Shown here one piece after another: positions 10,257 through 19,359 of a stretch of DNA of 64,000 nt. The position numbers were made by a program, and so were the translations under genes. The notes under the pieces are model-generated. The model was given only the letters and a program-made list of their open reading frames with translations. It searched no databases and was not told the origin of the DNA. The stretch is from Acinetobacter calcoaceticus DSM 30006 = CIP 81.8 (GTDB lineage Bacteria; Pseudomonadota; Gammaproteobacteria; Pseudomonadales; Moraxellaceae). The DNA lies in NCBI RefSeq assembly GCF_000368965.1, contig NZ_KB849780.1, positions 1,426,145 to 1,490,144 of the forward strand, read 5' to 3'. Positions within the stretch are counted from its first letter, which is position 1, and each line of letters begins with the position of its first letter.

Positions 10257-12263
10257 ATGTTTTCAATAAAAAGAAGCAAAACAGTATTGACGGTCATACT
10301 ACTCGGTTCAATTCTGAGTGGTTGTCAGGTCGTTAATGTTAAACAGCAAGCTTTGAATGTAACTATTGCAAATGAACGTAATAGTATTCTTACCCAAAAT
10401 AAACTCAGCGAAGCAAGTCTGAATGTTTTATCAATGTCTGGTCAGGAAGCTAAAGTTTGTACTGACACACCTGATAACTGTGTAAATCAACTCAAAAAAT
10501 TACCTCAAATTTTAGATGAACAGTTCTTATCAGCTGCAAGTGAAATGTATTTGGCAAAAGCAATGGCCTTGTCAGATTCTTCGGATTGTAAAATTAGTAG
10601 ATTTACTAAACATAAGTCTGAAGAAGAACAAACCAATATTCAAAGTAAATACGATGATTGTTTAGACCAGCAATTAAATTTACTGGATAAAAGTATTCGT
10701 TATAGTTACGCCTATTTGTTTTCCACAAAGCGCCAGCCTACTGACCGTATTTTTGATAATAGACAAGTTCAAATTCGTGACTTCTATAATCAAGCAATTG
10801 CCAAAATGGTCGGTGCTTATGATTTACGCTACCCTAAAAAAAATGGTGTTGAACCCCAAATACATATTGGTAAAAGTGTCTATTCGATTGATTTCGAATT
10901 TCACCAGCAGCTTGCCGGGCAAAAATTAGAAAAGTTAATTTCTAGTTATAATTTAAATTTTTCAGGGTTAAGAACCATTAACCGCCGTGATGGTTTTGGA
11001 TCTGAATTTGTAGCGGTTTTTCCGAGTTCAGGAAAAGAAGATATTAATGAGTATATTTTAGACCCGCTTAAATACAATTATAAAAATGGTGTTAATCCAA
11101 ATATTCATCATGCACGTTATTTGGCTGCAACTATTGTAGCTGAACCAAAACATGCGACCACTGTTGAAGAAATTATTAATAATCCTGAATTCGTGATTCG
11201 GGTTTACGATCCATACCGGACCGACAATATTAATGTAGCAAGAAAACAATATCCTCTAGCGGCCAACTTTTCCGCGCCTTACGGCCTATGGTTAGCTGAG
11301 AATAATTTAGGTGTCGCGGCTTATTTAAGTCTGATTGATCGTGATCAGCATTTAACCATGCCACACCTATATATGCTTGAACCATACAACCCAAATAAGA
11401 AAATTATTGTGTTAGTACATGGCCTAGCAAGTAGTCCTGAGGCATGGATTGCTTTGACTAATGATGTTATGGGTGACACGGTTTTAAGAGATAATTATCA
11501 AGTTTGGCAAGTTTTCTATTCGACTAATATGCCGATTCTGGAAAGCCGTTTCCAAACTTATGCCCTTCTTAAGCAAGCTTTTGGTTCTTTGAACCCTAAT
11601 GATCCTGCTGCACATGATGCTGTACTGGTTGGACATAGTATGGGAGGTATTATTAGCCGTTTACTAGTAAGTGATGGAGATATTACCAAGCCTGCTTTAG
11701 AGCTAATGACGACACGTCAGCAAAACCGCTTTAAGAAACATCCAATGGTTACTGAACGATTGCAAATGCATTCAATTAATAATTTTGATCGTGCAATTTT
11801 CTTGGCTTCTCCTCATCGAGGTACAGATTATGCAGATCGCTGGTTTACATTAGCAGCGCGTAAAGTTATTCGTCTACCTGGTGCTTTTTTATCAGCTGTA
11901 GCAACTTCACTCACCACCGAAAATTTAGATGTTAAAGATTTCTTGAGTAATATTGATAGTGGTTTGATTCAAAATGGTCCAAGCGATTTGAGTCATCAGT
12001 CCAAATTTATGGAGCTCACAGAAAATATTAATCCTCATAAAGGCTTGGTTTTTCACTCAATTATGGGAAATATCACCAAGAGCGATGATCCAAATGTAAT
12101 TACTGATGGTATTGTTCCGTATAAAAGTGCTCACTTAGAGGGTGCCAAATCTGAGAAGGTTCTTCCAGGTGGACATTCAATTCAGTTAACGCCGCAAGCC
12201 GTTTTAGAACTGCGTCGTATTTTACGAGAGCATTTAGTCGAACATGGTTTATATAAACCATAA
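10257..12263 (+). CDS. Lipoprotein alpha/beta hydrolase (lipase/esterase-like)
   Basis: The 668-residue protein starts with a signal peptide ending in the lipobox LSGC, so it is probably anchored in the envelope. A long N-terminal region (about residues 25-370) has no recognised domain. A classical alpha/beta-hydrolase core follows: the oxyanion-hole strand VLVHGLASSPEAW, the nucleophile elbow GHSMGG, and a late histidine in GGHSIQLTP. The family cleaves esters, lipids or amides, but the substrate is not evident. An in-frame TTG lies three codons upstream (10248). The ATG is chosen because no good SD supports the TTG. The gene ends at a terminator shared with ahpF on the other strand. Confidence 0.8.
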   Translation: MFSIKRSKTVLTVILLGSILSGCQVVNVKQQALNVTIANERNSILTQNKLSEASLNVLSMSGQEAKVCTDTPDNCVNQLKKLPQILDEQFLSAASEMYLAKAMALSDSSDCKISRFTKHKSEEEQTNIQSKYDDCLDQQLNLLDKSIRYSYAYLFSTKRQPTDRIFDNRQVQIRDFYNQAIAKMVGAYDLRYPKKNGVEPQIHIGKSVYSIDFEFHQQLAGQKLEKLISSYNLNFSGLRTINRRDGFGSEFVAVFPSSGKEDINEYILDPLKYNYKNGVNPNIHHARYLAATIVAEPKHATTVEEIINNPEFVIRVYDPYRTDNINVARKQYPLAANFSAPYGLWLAENNLGVAAYLSLIDRDQHLTMPHLYMLEPYNPNKKIIVLVHGLASSPEAWIALTNDVMGDTVLRDNYQVWQVFYSTNMPILESRFQTYALLKQAFGSLNPNDPAAHDAVLVGHSMGGIISRLLVSDGDITKPALELMTTRQQNRFKKHPMVTERLQMHSINNFDRAIFLASPHRGTDYADRWFTLAARKVIRLPGAFLSAVATSLTTENLDVKDFLSNIDSGLIQNGPSDLSHQSKFMELTENINPHKGLVFHSIMGNITKSDDPNVITDGIVPYKSAHLEGAKSEKVLPGGHSIQLTPQAVLELRRILREHLVEHGLYKP

Positions 12264-12268
12264 AAATA

Positions 12269-12302
12269 AAAAGAGCCAAAGGATAACCTTTGGCTCTTTT
12301 GT
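12269..12302. terminator. Bidirectional terminator between the hydrolase gene and ahpF
   Basis: A perfect 14-bp stem (12269-12282 with 12287-12300) encloses ATAA, with A-rich and T-rich sides, between convergent genes. Confidence 0.88.
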
Positions 12303-12317
12303 TTGTGGATGGAAATC

Positions 12318-13883
12318 TTATTGTCCAGAACGGATAATGTAATCAAATGCAGAGAGTGATGCTTTAGCACCTTCACCTGTGGCAATAATGATTTGTTTGT
12401 ACGGAACTGTAGTACAGTCACCCGCAGCAAATACACCTTTTACATTGGTTTCATTGCGGTCATTCACAATGATCTCGCCACGATTGGTTAATTCAAGCTC
12501 ACTATCTTTCAAGAAGTCAGTGTTTGGCAATAAACCAATCTGGACAAAGATCCCTGCAAGCTCTACCACATGCTCTTCATCAGTGGCACAGTCTTTATAT
12601 TTAAGACCTGTCACTTGTGATCCGTCACCTAACACTTCTGTACTTAAGGCATTCATAATCACAGTGGTGTTTGGCAAGCTATGCAATTTGTTTTGCAAGA
12701 CTTGGTCTGCACGAAGTTTAGTGTCGAATTCAACTAAAGTCACATGCTCAACAATTCCTGCAAGGTCAATTGCAGCTTCTACACCTGAGTTACCACCACC
12801 AATCACGGCAACACGTTTGCCTTTGAACAATGGACCATCACAGTGTGGGCAGTATGCGACACCACGGGTACGGTATTCTTGCTCACCCGGAACATTCATT
12901 TCTCTCCAACGTGCACCTGTTGAAAGGATTACTGTTTTCGATTCAAGCTTTGCGCCGTTTTCAAGTTCAACTTCAACCAGACCATTTGCAGTTTGATCTG
13001 CACCAACGATTTTGCTGACACGTTGCAGGTTCATGATATCAACATCGTATTCACGAACATGTGCTTCCATTTCGGCAGCAAACTTAGGGCCTTGAGTTTT
13101 TTGTACAGACGTGAAGTTTTCAATGTCCATGGTATCCATGACCTGACCACCAAAACGTTCAGCCACGATACCTGTGTTAATGCCTTTACGTGCTGCATAG
13201 ATTGCAGCAGTTGCACCTGCAGGTCCACCACCAATCACTAACACATCAAACGCATCTTTGGCATTAAGCGCTGCTGCATCTTTTTCAGCTGAGTTGGTAT
13301 CGAGTTTTGCCACAATCTCTTCAAGTGTCATACGACCTTGACCAATGTGTTCATTGTCTTGGAACACCATTGGAACCGCCATGATTTTGCGTTGTTCAAC
13401 TTCATCTGGGAAGAATGAACCATCAATCATGGTTGCCGTTGTGTTCGGGTTATAAATTGCAATCAGGTTAAGCGCCTGTACCACGTCCGGACAGTTATGA
13501 CAGCTTAGCGATACAAACACATCAAAGTCAGCTTTGAGGTTTAAACCTTTAATCTGGTTGAGCACTTCATCAGACACTTTAGGAGCATAGCCAGACACCT
13601 GTAACAGTGCCAAGATCAAAGATGTAAACTCATGGCCCATAGGTAAGCCAGCAAAGAACACACGAGGTTGTTCACCTGCTTTAGCCACACCAAAGCTTGG
13701 ACGACGTGTATTGTTGCCATCAAAACGGGCAGTCACCTTGTCAGAAAGTTCAGCAATTTCGGTAACCAGCTCTTTAATTTGAGCAGCTTTATCTGATTCA
13801 TCTAAAGCAGCAACTAATTCGATTGGACTTTCTAAACGTTCTAAGTAAGCTTTTAATTGAGTTTTAATGTTTTGATCTAACAT
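12318..13883 (-). CDS. ahpF: Alkyl hydroperoxide reductase subunit F
   Basis: AhpF is the NADH-dependent flavoprotein that re-reduces the peroxiredoxin AhpC. The 521 residues show the full domain order. A tandem thioredoxin-like N-terminal domain carries the CHNC redox pair at C128/C131, an FAD-binding motif GGGPAG lies at 218-223, the thioredoxin-reductase-type disulfide CPHC is at C345/C348, and an NADH motif GGGNSG follows. No ahpC gene lies next to it, so AhpC must be encoded elsewhere. SD GGAG precedes the ATG. The upstream region holds a possible OxyR site, which would fit peroxide induction. Confidence 0.96.
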   Translation of the reverse strand: MLDQNIKTQLKAYLERLESPIELVAALDESDKAAQIKELVTEIAELSDKVTARFDGNNTRRPSFGVAKAGEQPRVFFAGLPMGHEFTSLILALLQVSGYAPKVSDEVLNQIKGLNLKADFDVFVSLSCHNCPDVVQALNLIAIYNPNTTATMIDGSFFPDEVEQRKIMAVPMVFQDNEHIGQGRMTLEEIVAKLDTNSAEKDAAALNAKDAFDVLVIGGGPAGATAAIYAARKGINTGIVAERFGGQVMDTMDIENFTSVQKTQGPKFAAEMEAHVREYDVDIMNLQRVSKIVGADQTANGLVEVELENGAKLESKTVILSTGARWREMNVPGEQEYRTRGVAYCPHCDGPLFKGKRVAVIGGGNSGVEAAIDLAGIVEHVTLVEFDTKLRADQVLQNKLHSLPNTTVIMNALSTEVLGDGSQVTGLKYKDCATDEEHVVELAGIFVQIGLLPNTDFLKDSELELTNRGEIIVNDRNETNVKGVFAAGDCTTVPYKQIIIATGEGAKASLSAFDYIIRSGQ

Positions 13884-13944
13884 CTGTTTTTACTCCAATG
13901 CATCCAAATTCTTTCAATAGATGCATAGTACGTTAAAACATAAA

Positions 13945-13981
13945 ATAGGTAAAACAGTATGATTTTATAGATTTGATCGGT
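13945..13981 (-). promoter_or_regulatory. Possible OxyR binding site upstream of ahpF
   Basis: Two ATAG elements start at 13945 and 13967, exactly 22 bases apart, as in the OxyR consensus of two ATAGnTnnnAnCTAT units with 7-base spacing. The second unit matches 8 of 10 specified bases and the first about 6. The site lies 60-100 bases before the ahpF start codon. No experiment supports it here. Confidence 0.4.
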
Positions 13982-14011
13982 TTTTTAGATTTAATTATTA
14001 TTCACTTCAAT

Positions 14012-14050
14012 CAAAAAAAGCCAACCTGAACTCATCCAGCGCAGGTCGGC
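14012..14050 (-). terminator. Rho-independent terminator after the chrA pair
   Basis: Read on the minus strand, a 9-bp stem with one mismatch (14042-14050 with 14020-14028) is followed by seven Ts. Confidence 0.75.
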
Positions 14051-14062
14051 AAACTGGTTAAA

Positions 14063-14584
14063 CTAGAGTAACACTACGCCAAATACAGCCCCAGCAATCA
14101 AGACATGTAAGGGATGAACCTTTTTAATTAAAGATAATAACGTTGCAACGACGACCATAATAACAAGTAAAGTGTTGATTGCAGCCGCCTCAGAAATAAT
14201 CCACGCACTGGCAAGTACCGTTCCAACTGTGACAGGTTGTAATGCAAGCTGTAAAACACGGCGCCATTTCTTATCTTTAAATTTTGACCAACCTCTCATT
14301 ACAAATACAGTAATAATAGATGAAGGCAAAAATTTAGCGGTTGATGTCACAAGTAAACCCGATAAGCCTGCTACATGCCATCCCACCAACGGTACAATCA
14401 TCATGTTTGGACCAGGGGCAGCTTGGGCTATAGCAAATAAGGCACTAAATTCTTGTGCAGTCATCCAGTGATGAATATCAACGACTTGACGTTGCATTTC
14501 AGGCAAAATTGTATTTCCGCCACCAAAAGCAATAAGTGATAACTGAGTAAAAATGATGGCTAAAGTAAGTAGAACTGCGCCCAT
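14063..14584 (-). CDS. chrA: Chromate transporter-type protein, second half-size subunit
   Basis: This 173-residue membrane protein is one half of a CHR-family transporter. It carries the family signature FGGGNTILPEMQRQV near its start and APGPN in the middle, followed by several hydrophobic segments. Its ATG overlaps the stop of the upstream half by one base (TAATG), a sign of translational coupling. The reading frame is open for a further 37 codons upstream, but these lie inside the previous gene. CHR proteins export chromate in some bacteria. Small paired CHR proteins often have untested substrates, so chromate is a family-level inference. Confidence 0.82.
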   Translation of the reverse strand: MGAVLLTLAIIFTQLSLIAFGGGNTILPEMQRQVVDIHHWMTAQEFSALFAIAQAAPGPNMMIVPLVGWHVAGLSGLLVTSTAKFLPSSIITVFVMRGWSKFKDKKWRRVLQLALQPVTVGTVLASAWIISEAAAINTLLVIMVVVATLLSLIKKVHPLHVLIAGAVFGVVLL

Positions 14585-15144
14585 TACACACGTCTCCAAA
14601 TAACAGCTGAATAAAATGACAACAAAACCAGCATGGTCAAAAGCAAGGAGATTTTCAGAAAAGCGATACTGACAATTGCCACTACAACTACACAAATAGC
14701 TAATGGATTACGTAATAAAGGCTTGAGCATTTTCAACCCTGTTGCAACCAGTAGCCCAGCAGCAGCTGCTGCTAGTCCTTCAAAAAGATGCTTAACCATG
14801 AGGTTATCTTGGAACTGCTCATAGACATAATGTAAAAGTACAACAATTACCGTCGGTGCAAAGATTAAGCCAATCAGTGAGCTTACTGCACCGCGAATGC
14901 CACGAAACTCCATGCCAATCGCAACAGATAAATTAATAATATTGCCACCCGGTAAAAATTGACACAGACCAAGTAACTCAGTGAATTTTTCAGGACTTAG
15001 CCACTGTCTCTGCTCTACAACGACTTTTCGTGCTAAAGGCAACACGCCGCCAAATCCAATTAAACCTAATGTTAAAAAACCTAAAAATAGTTCTGTGCAG
15101 CTCGGTACACTCTCCTTCTGCACGGCAATCTCAACATGGTTCAT
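14584..15144 (-). CDS. chrA: Chromate transporter-type protein, first half-size subunit
   Basis: This 186-residue membrane protein is the upstream half of a split CHR-family transporter. The family motif appears as GLIGFGGVLPLARK near residues 32-45, and FLPGGNIINLSVAIG corresponds to the PGPN region of the partner. It is followed by hydrophobic helices. Short-chain CHR genes usually come in pairs whose products are thought to form a heterodimer with opposite topology. A LysR-type regulator gene is divergently transcribed 101 bases away and is the obvious candidate regulator. Chromate efflux is likely but not proven for this subgroup. Confidence 0.82.
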   Translation of the reverse strand: MNHVEIAVQKESVPSCTELFLGFLTLGLIGFGGVLPLARKVVVEQRQWLSPEKFTELLGLCQFLPGGNIINLSVAIGMEFRGIRGAVSSLIGLIFAPTVIVVLLHYVYEQFQDNLMVKHLFEGLAAAAAGLLVATGLKMLKPLLRNPLAICVVVVAIVSIAFLKISLLLTMLVLLSFYSAVIWRRV

Positions 15145-15226
15145 TTTCGTTACTTTTCACTTTATCTGACCAAGATAGAATGATACTTTTATGACATATC
15201 TACAAATGCTTTTATTTTCTTTAACC

Positions 15227-15241
15227 ATACCCTAAAGGTAT
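15227..15241 (+). promoter_or_regulatory. LysR-type T-N11-A box before the LysR gene
   Basis: ATACC-N5-GGTAT forms a perfect dyad with a T-N11-A core (T15228, A15240). It sits directly upstream of the LysR start codon and within the divergent intergenic region, so autoregulation and control of the chrA pair are plausible. Confidence 0.45.
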
Positions 15242-15245
15242 TTCT

Positions 15246-16145
15246 ATGCTAGATTTGCACAAGCTTCATGCCTTTGTTGTGGTTGTTGAAGAAAGAAACA
15301 TTACCCACGCGGCAAACCGATTATTTATTCAACAGCCACCTTTAACGCGTTTACTCAAAAAACTGGAAGAAGAACTCGGGACACAATTACTTGTTCGTCA
15401 ACCACGTGGGATTGAACCGACTGAAGCAGGTTTAGCATTATTTAAAGAAGCACAAATTTTATTAGAGCATGCCAAACATATTCCTAAATTAGTTCAAGAT
15501 GTCAGCCAAGGTAAAACAGGACAACTCAATATTGGTTTTACAAGTTCTGCAGGCATGCATCCACTGATTTCATTAGTATTGCGCTCCTATCGGGAAATAT
15601 ATCCAGGGGTACAAACCAAACTTGAAGAAGCAGGCAGCCAAAAGCAATTAGATCGGTTAATCTCCGAGAAACTTGATATCGCTTTTTTAAGAGCCCCGAT
15701 TAGTCGTGATATTGGTTTAAAACATCTTCATATATTAGATGAGCCAATGATGGTGGCATTGCCTATAGGACATCCACTTACGCAAAAAGAAAAAATTAGT
15801 TCAAGTGACTTATCAGATGAAAATTTTGTTTTATACCGTCGCTCTTCAGGACAAGGTTTATATGACAATATTTTATATAGTTGTTATCAAGCAGGTTTTA
15901 GCCCACGTATTATTCAGGAAGCACCTCGACCTACCGCAACATTAAATTTAGTCGCTGCTGGAATTGGTATAACTATTGTACCAGCCTCAATGCATAATTT
16001 CTGGAACCATGAAATTGTTTATCGCGAATTTGATAGTTCAATAAAACTTAATGCTCCTCTTTACTTAATTACAAGAGAAAGTGAAAATTCAGCCAAAGTG
16101 GCAAATTTTATTGACCTCTTACAAACATTATTACCTACTATCTAA
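15246..16145 (+). CDS. LysR-family transcriptional regulator next to the chrA pair
   Basis: The 299-residue protein has a typical winged helix-turn-helix in residues 1-60 (FVVVVEERNITHAANRLF, then QPPLTRLLKKLEEELG). A periplasmic-binding-protein-like effector domain follows, containing LNIGFTSSAG and the late GIGITIVPAS. It is divergent from the two chrA genes, a standard arrangement for a LysR regulator and its target. A T-N11-A dyad lies immediately upstream. The effector could be the transported anion, but the sequence does not show this. The gene ends at a strong bidirectional terminator. Confidence 0.85.
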   Translation: MLDLHKLHAFVVVVEERNITHAANRLFIQQPPLTRLLKKLEEELGTQLLVRQPRGIEPTEAGLALFKEAQILLEHAKHIPKLVQDVSQGKTGQLNIGFTSSAGMHPLISLVLRSYREIYPGVQTKLEEAGSQKQLDRLISEKLDIAFLRAPISRDIGLKHLHILDEPMMVALPIGHPLTQKEKISSSDLSDENFVLYRRSSGQGLYDNILYSCYQAGFSPRIIQEAPRPTATLNLVAAGIGITIVPASMHNFWNHEIVYREFDSSIKLNAPLYLITRESENSAKVANFIDLLQTLLPTI

Positions 16146-16160
16146 ATTCGCATTAAATAT

Positions 16161-16198
16161 CAATAAAAAAGTGCTCTAATGTGAGCACTTTTTTATTG
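16161..16198. terminator. Bidirectional terminator between the LysR gene and arsH
   Basis: A perfect 16-bp stem (16161-16176 with 16183-16198), with A run and T run, lies between convergent genes. Confidence 0.9.
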
Positions 16199-16209
16199 TG
16201 ATCAATCTA

Positions 16210-16923
16210 CTATTTTTGATTGACTCGTTTAGATAATTCTTCTGCTGATTCTTTACGTTCCGAATAGCGATCTGTCAGATATTGTTTTTGTCCACGTGTT
16301 AATAAAGTGAACTTATAGAGTTCCTCCATTACATCGACAATTCGGTCATAGTAAGAGGATGGTTTCATACTTCCATCTTCTTCAAACTCTAAAAAAGCTT
16401 TAGCAACCGAAGACTGATTTGGGATGGTAATCATACGCATCCAGCGCCCTAAAATGCGCATTTGATTCACAGCATTGAAAGATTGAGAACCTCCACTAAC
16501 CTGCATAACGGCTAAGGTTTTACCTTGTGTTGCACGAATTGCTCCGCCAGCTAAGGGAATCCAATCAATCTGAGCTTTTAAAATCGAACTCATTGCACCA
16601 TGACGTTCTGGTGAACACCACACCATACCTTCTGCCCAAGCCAAAAGCTCATGTAATTCTTGAACTTTTGGATGGTCTGTTGCTGCATCTTCTGGTAAAG
16701 GCAAACCTTTAGGATGAAAGATTTTAACCTCGGCACCTAAATATTCAAGAATTCGTCCAGCCGTCAACACAGCAAAACGGCTATAAGAGCGTTCACGATT
16801 AGAACCATATAGCAATAAAATGCGTGGTGGATGTTCAAGTTGCTGTGCTTGCACTTGTTCAAAGGTAGGCTTATCTAAAAGATTTAACGCTACATTTGAT
16901 AAATCATTGTTAAGACTGTTCAT
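16210..16923 (-). CDS. arsH: ArsH NADPH-dependent FMN reductase-family protein
   Basis: ArsH is a flavodoxin-like oxidoreductase of arsenic loci, shown in other bacteria to oxidise trivalent methylated or aromatic arsenicals. The 237-residue sequence has the phosphate-binding loop [14 protein letters not shown] near residues 38-51. It continues with the flavin-contacting segment around [22 protein letters not shown]. It is the last gene of a minus-strand operon (arsR, arsC, acr3, arsH), and its start overlaps the end of the transporter gene by 14 bases. The family assignment is strong; the true arsenical substrate is not visible. Confidence 0.92.
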   Translation of the reverse strand: MNSLNNDLSNVALNLLDKPTFEQVQAQQLEHPPRILLLYGSNRERSYSRFAVLTAGRILEYLGAEVKIFHPKGLPLPEDAATDHPKVQELHELLAWAEGMVWCSPERHGAMSSILKAQIDWIPLAGGAIRATQGKTLAVMQVSGGSQSFNAVNQMRILGRWMRMITIPNQSSVAKAFLEFEEDGSMKPSSYYDRIVDVMEELYKFTLLTRGQKQYLTDRYSERKESAEELSKRVNQK

Positions 16924-17956
16924 GGGAGAAATACTTTTTCTTGAGCCAAAGAGAAACTGAAACGAGTGAAATTAAAACCGGAACCTCAACTAATGGTCCT
17001 ATCACAGTGGTAAATGCTACAGGTGACGCTAAACCAAATGTTGCAATCGCAACGGCTAAAGCGAGCTCAAAGTTGTTACCCGCAGCGGTAAATGAAATGG
17101 CAGTGGTACGTGGGTAGTTATTTCCCATACGCTTACTCATAAAGAAGCTAATGAAGAACATCACCACAAAGTAAATCGTCAACGGAATGGCAATTCGTAG
17201 CACATCTAAAGGTAAGCTCACCACATCACCACCTTTAAGACTAAACATAGCCACAATGGTAAATAGTAATGCAAGCAAACTAATCGGACTGATTTTTGGT
17301 AAGAATTTAGTTTGATACCAATCTAACCCTTTTGCTTTCACTAAAATGAATCGCGTGAGGAAACCCATTAAAAATGGAATACCTAAATACACCAACACAG
17401 CATGGGTAATGGTCCAGAAATTCACATCAATGACTTGACCAGCCACACCAAAATACGGCGGCAAGAAAGTTAAGAAAAGCCATGCATAAGTACTAAAGAA
17501 TAAAATTTGGAAAATACTGTTAAAAGCAACTAAAGCAGCAACATATTGGTTATCCCCACATGCCAAACCGTTCCAGACCAATACCATTGCAATGCAACGT
17601 GCCAAGCCTATCAAGATTAGACCTGTCATATATTCCGGATAGTTATGCAGAAAAATAATCGCTAAAGCAAACATCAAAATTGGAGCAATTAACCAGTTTT
17701 GGACTAAAGACAAAGCCAACGTTTTTTTATCTTTAAATACTTCCGGTAAAGCTGCGTAATCCACCTTTGCCAAAGGTGGATACATCATTAAAATTAAACC
17801 AATTGCAATCGGAATATTGACGTTATCTACACTGAGTTGATTCAAAGAAACCGAGGCTTGAGGAAAGAAAACACCTATGGCTACCCCTAAACCCATGGCA
17901 ATAAAAATCCATAGCGTTAGGTTCCGGTCTAAAAAAGAAAGCTTTTGCTTAGTCAT
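16910..17956 (-). CDS. acr3: ACR3-family arsenite efflux transporter
   Basis: ACR3 proteins export arsenite across the inner membrane using the proton motive force. The 348-residue protein has about ten hydrophobic segments. It carries the conserved cysteine segment [19 protein letters not shown], in which C121 corresponds to the essential cysteine of the family. The C-terminal [17 protein letters not shown] motif is also typical. It sits between the arsC gene (11 bases upstream) and arsH (overlapping). Many databases label such genes arsB, but the sequence is the ACR3 type, not the ArsB ion-transporter type. No arsA ATPase or arsD gene is present. Confidence 0.93.
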   Translation of the reverse strand: MTKQKLSFLDRNLTLWIFIAMGLGVAIGVFFPQASVSLNQLSVDNVNIPIAIGLILMMYPPLAKVDYAALPEVFKDKKTLALSLVQNWLIAPILMFALAIIFLHNYPEYMTGLILIGLARCIAMVLVWNGLACGDNQYVAALVAFNSIFQILFFSTYAWLFLTFLPPYFGVAGQVIDVNFWTITHAVLVYLGIPFLMGFLTRFILVKAKGLDWYQTKFLPKISPISLLALLFTIVAMFSLKGGDVVSLPLDVLRIAIPLTIYFVVMFFISFFMSKRMGNNYPRTTAISFTAAGNNFELALAVAIATFGLASPVAFTTVIGPLVEVPVLISLVSVSLWLKKKYFSHEQS

Positions 17957-17967
17957 GTTCTGCTCTC

Positions 17968-18441
17968 TTACTCAATATGAGAGATTTTATTAATCTCAGC
18001 CATCAAATGTGAACGGTTTAAGTTCGCAACATCAAGTGCAAACAATGCATCTAAACGACGGTTGATATGATCTACAGTCTCTTGGAAAGCTTTGAGTTTT
18101 TCTTCTTTTGGCAAGTCCAAATGAGATGGATCACTTAAGCCCCAGTGTGCTTTGATTGCACCACCTAAATAAAGGGGGCATGCTTCTTGTGCAGCAGCAT
18201 CACAGACTGTAATCACAACATCTGGTTGATACTGCTCGCAGTCATCAATGGTTTTGCTCCATAGCCCATCTGTTGAAAGACCTAAGTTTTCAAGAGTTTC
18301 AATGGTTAATGGATGCACCTGCCCTGAGGGTTTACTGCCTGCGCTATACGCTTTCCAACTTTCTGGTGCACGGCTATTAAATAAAACTTCCGACAAAATG
18401 CTACGGCAACTGTTTCCAGTACATAAAAATAAGAATTTCAT
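17968..18441 (-). CDS. arsC: Arsenate reductase, low-molecular-weight phosphatase type
   Basis: This 157-residue cytoplasmic enzyme reduces arsenate to arsenite for export by ACR3. The phosphatase loop CX5RS is at C7-R13 (CTGNSCRS). Two further cysteines at C80 and C88 ([11 protein letters not shown]) match the disulfide relay of thioredoxin-linked ArsC, though the spacing leaves room for another reductant. The ATG at 18441 is chosen over a GTG at 18453 because GTGAG, at the arsR stop, provides an SD seven bases upstream. A structurally unrelated second arsenate reductase is encoded divergently at 18860. Confidence 0.9.
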   Translation of the reverse strand: MKFLFLCTGNSCRSILSEVLFNSRAPESWKAYSAGSKPSGQVHPLTIETLENLGLSTDGLWSKTIDDCEQYQPDVVITVCDAAAQEACPLYLGGAIKAHWGLSDPSHLDLPKEEKLKAFQETVDHINRRLDALFALDVANLNRSHLMAEINKISHIE

Positions 18442-18445
18442 GGTG

Positions 18446-18775
18446 TTACTCACAATAAGTTGAAATAGAAGAAAACTGTGAAGATGATTGATTCACGAAA
18501 CTTTCATCTTGGTTTCCTATAATTTTCAAAACTTCAACGGCCCAACTTGGTAAATCTGGGTTAACGCTGTAATACACCCATTGCCCTTGTCTTGAGTCAA
18601 GTAAAATGCCATGAGTACGTAATAGCGCTAAATGTCGGGAAATTTTTGGTTGGCTTAAATCAAGTTGCTCGGTCAGTTCACAAACACATATGTTTTGTTT
18701 GCTTAAAACTAATTTAAGAATGCTTAACCGAGTAGGGTCCGAAAGACATTTAAAAAAATCGACTTGAGTGATCAT
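18446..18775 (-). CDS. arsR: ArsR-family arsenic-responsive repressor
   Basis: The 109-residue winged-helix repressor releases its operator when arsenite or antimonite binds. The metalloid-binding pair sits in ICVCEL (C30, C32) at the start of the recognition region, as in classical ArsR, and SQPKISRHLALLR forms the recognition helix. It is the first gene of the minus-strand ars operon and is divergent from the glutaredoxin-type arsC. Operator-like dyads lie in the 84 bases between them, so one repressor probably controls both directions. Confidence 0.92.
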   Translation of the reverse strand: MITQVDFFKCLSDPTRLSILKLVLSKQNICVCELTEQLDLSQPKISRHLALLRTHGILLDSRQGQWVYYSVNPDLPSWAVEVLKIIGNQDESFVNQSSSQFSSISTYCE

Positions 18776-18859
18776 GTCAGCAACAATTCATATTCGTTAT
18801 TGCAAATATACGGATATCCATATATAAATGCAATATCTTAATTCGGCGATAAATTTGTC
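18776..18859. promoter_or_regulatory. Divergent ars promoter/operator region
   Basis: This 84-base region separates arsR from the second arsC. It contains repeated ATAT elements and an imperfect dyad: TTGCA at 18800 faces TGCAA ending at 18833 around ATACGGATATCCATAT. That layout suits an ArsR dimer site, although the exact operator bases are inferred. Confidence 0.5.
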
Positions 18860-19288
18860 ATGACTGAGCTAGTGAAGATTTACCATAACCCTGCTTGCGG
18901 AACCTCACGTAATACGCTGGCACTTATTCGTCACGCTGGGATTGAACCCATTGTTATTGAATATTTACAGACACCTCCTAGTAAAGATGAGCTTACTCAA
19001 CTCATTTCACAAGCTGGATTAACCGTTCGTGATGCAATTCGTAAAAATGTTGATCCATATAAAGATTTAGATTTGGAACAAGACAGCTGGACAGATGAAC
19101 AGTTAATTGATTTTATGGTTCAGTACCCAATTTTAATCAATCGCCCATTTGTGGTGACTTCAAAAGGTACACGTCTGTGCCGCCCTTCTGAAATTGTCCT
19201 TGATATTTTAGATTCAGAAAACTTAGGCTATTTTGCAAAAGAAGATGGTGAAGTGATCATTAATGAACAAGGTCAACGAGTAAAATAA
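18860..19288 (+). CDS. arsC: Arsenate reductase, glutaredoxin-dependent type
   Basis: This 142-residue ArsC belongs to the thioredoxin-fold family that uses glutathione and glutaredoxin. Its catalytic cysteine is C13 in YHNPACGTSRNT. The arginines that bind arsenate are visible in the middle (VRDAIRKN), in NRPFVVT and in GTRLCRPSE. It is transcribed divergently from arsR across an 84-base shared control region. It differs in fold from the phosphatase-type ArsC in the main operon, so the locus has two independent reductase chemistries feeding one ACR3 pump. A terminator follows. Confidence 0.93.
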   Translation: MTELVKIYHNPACGTSRNTLALIRHAGIEPIVIEYLQTPPSKDELTQLISQAGLTVRDAIRKNVDPYKDLDLEQDSWTDEQLIDFMVQYPILINRPFVVTSKGTRLCRPSEIVLDILDSENLGYFAKEDGEVIINEQGQRVK

Positions 19289-19308
19289 TTTAAGATTCTC
19301 ATAAATAT

Positions 19309-19344
19309 AAAAAGCTAAATGGCACAATACCATTTAGCTTTTTT
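19309..19344. terminator. Bidirectional terminator after the second arsC
   Basis: A perfect 14-bp stem (19309-19322 with 19330-19343) with a 7-base loop and T run separates convergent genes. Confidence 0.88.
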
Positions 19345-19359
19345 GTTAAATGAAAACGG

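Noticed and set aside
12379..12996. 205-codon plus-strand frame opposite ahpF
   Set aside because: It is an antisense reading frame of ahpF, which shows intact motifs throughout; its peptide has no domain and is Thr/Ser/Pro-biased.
13031..13234. 67-codon minus-strand frame inside ahpF
   Set aside because: It lies on the same strand as ahpF in another frame, with no SD and no known domain.
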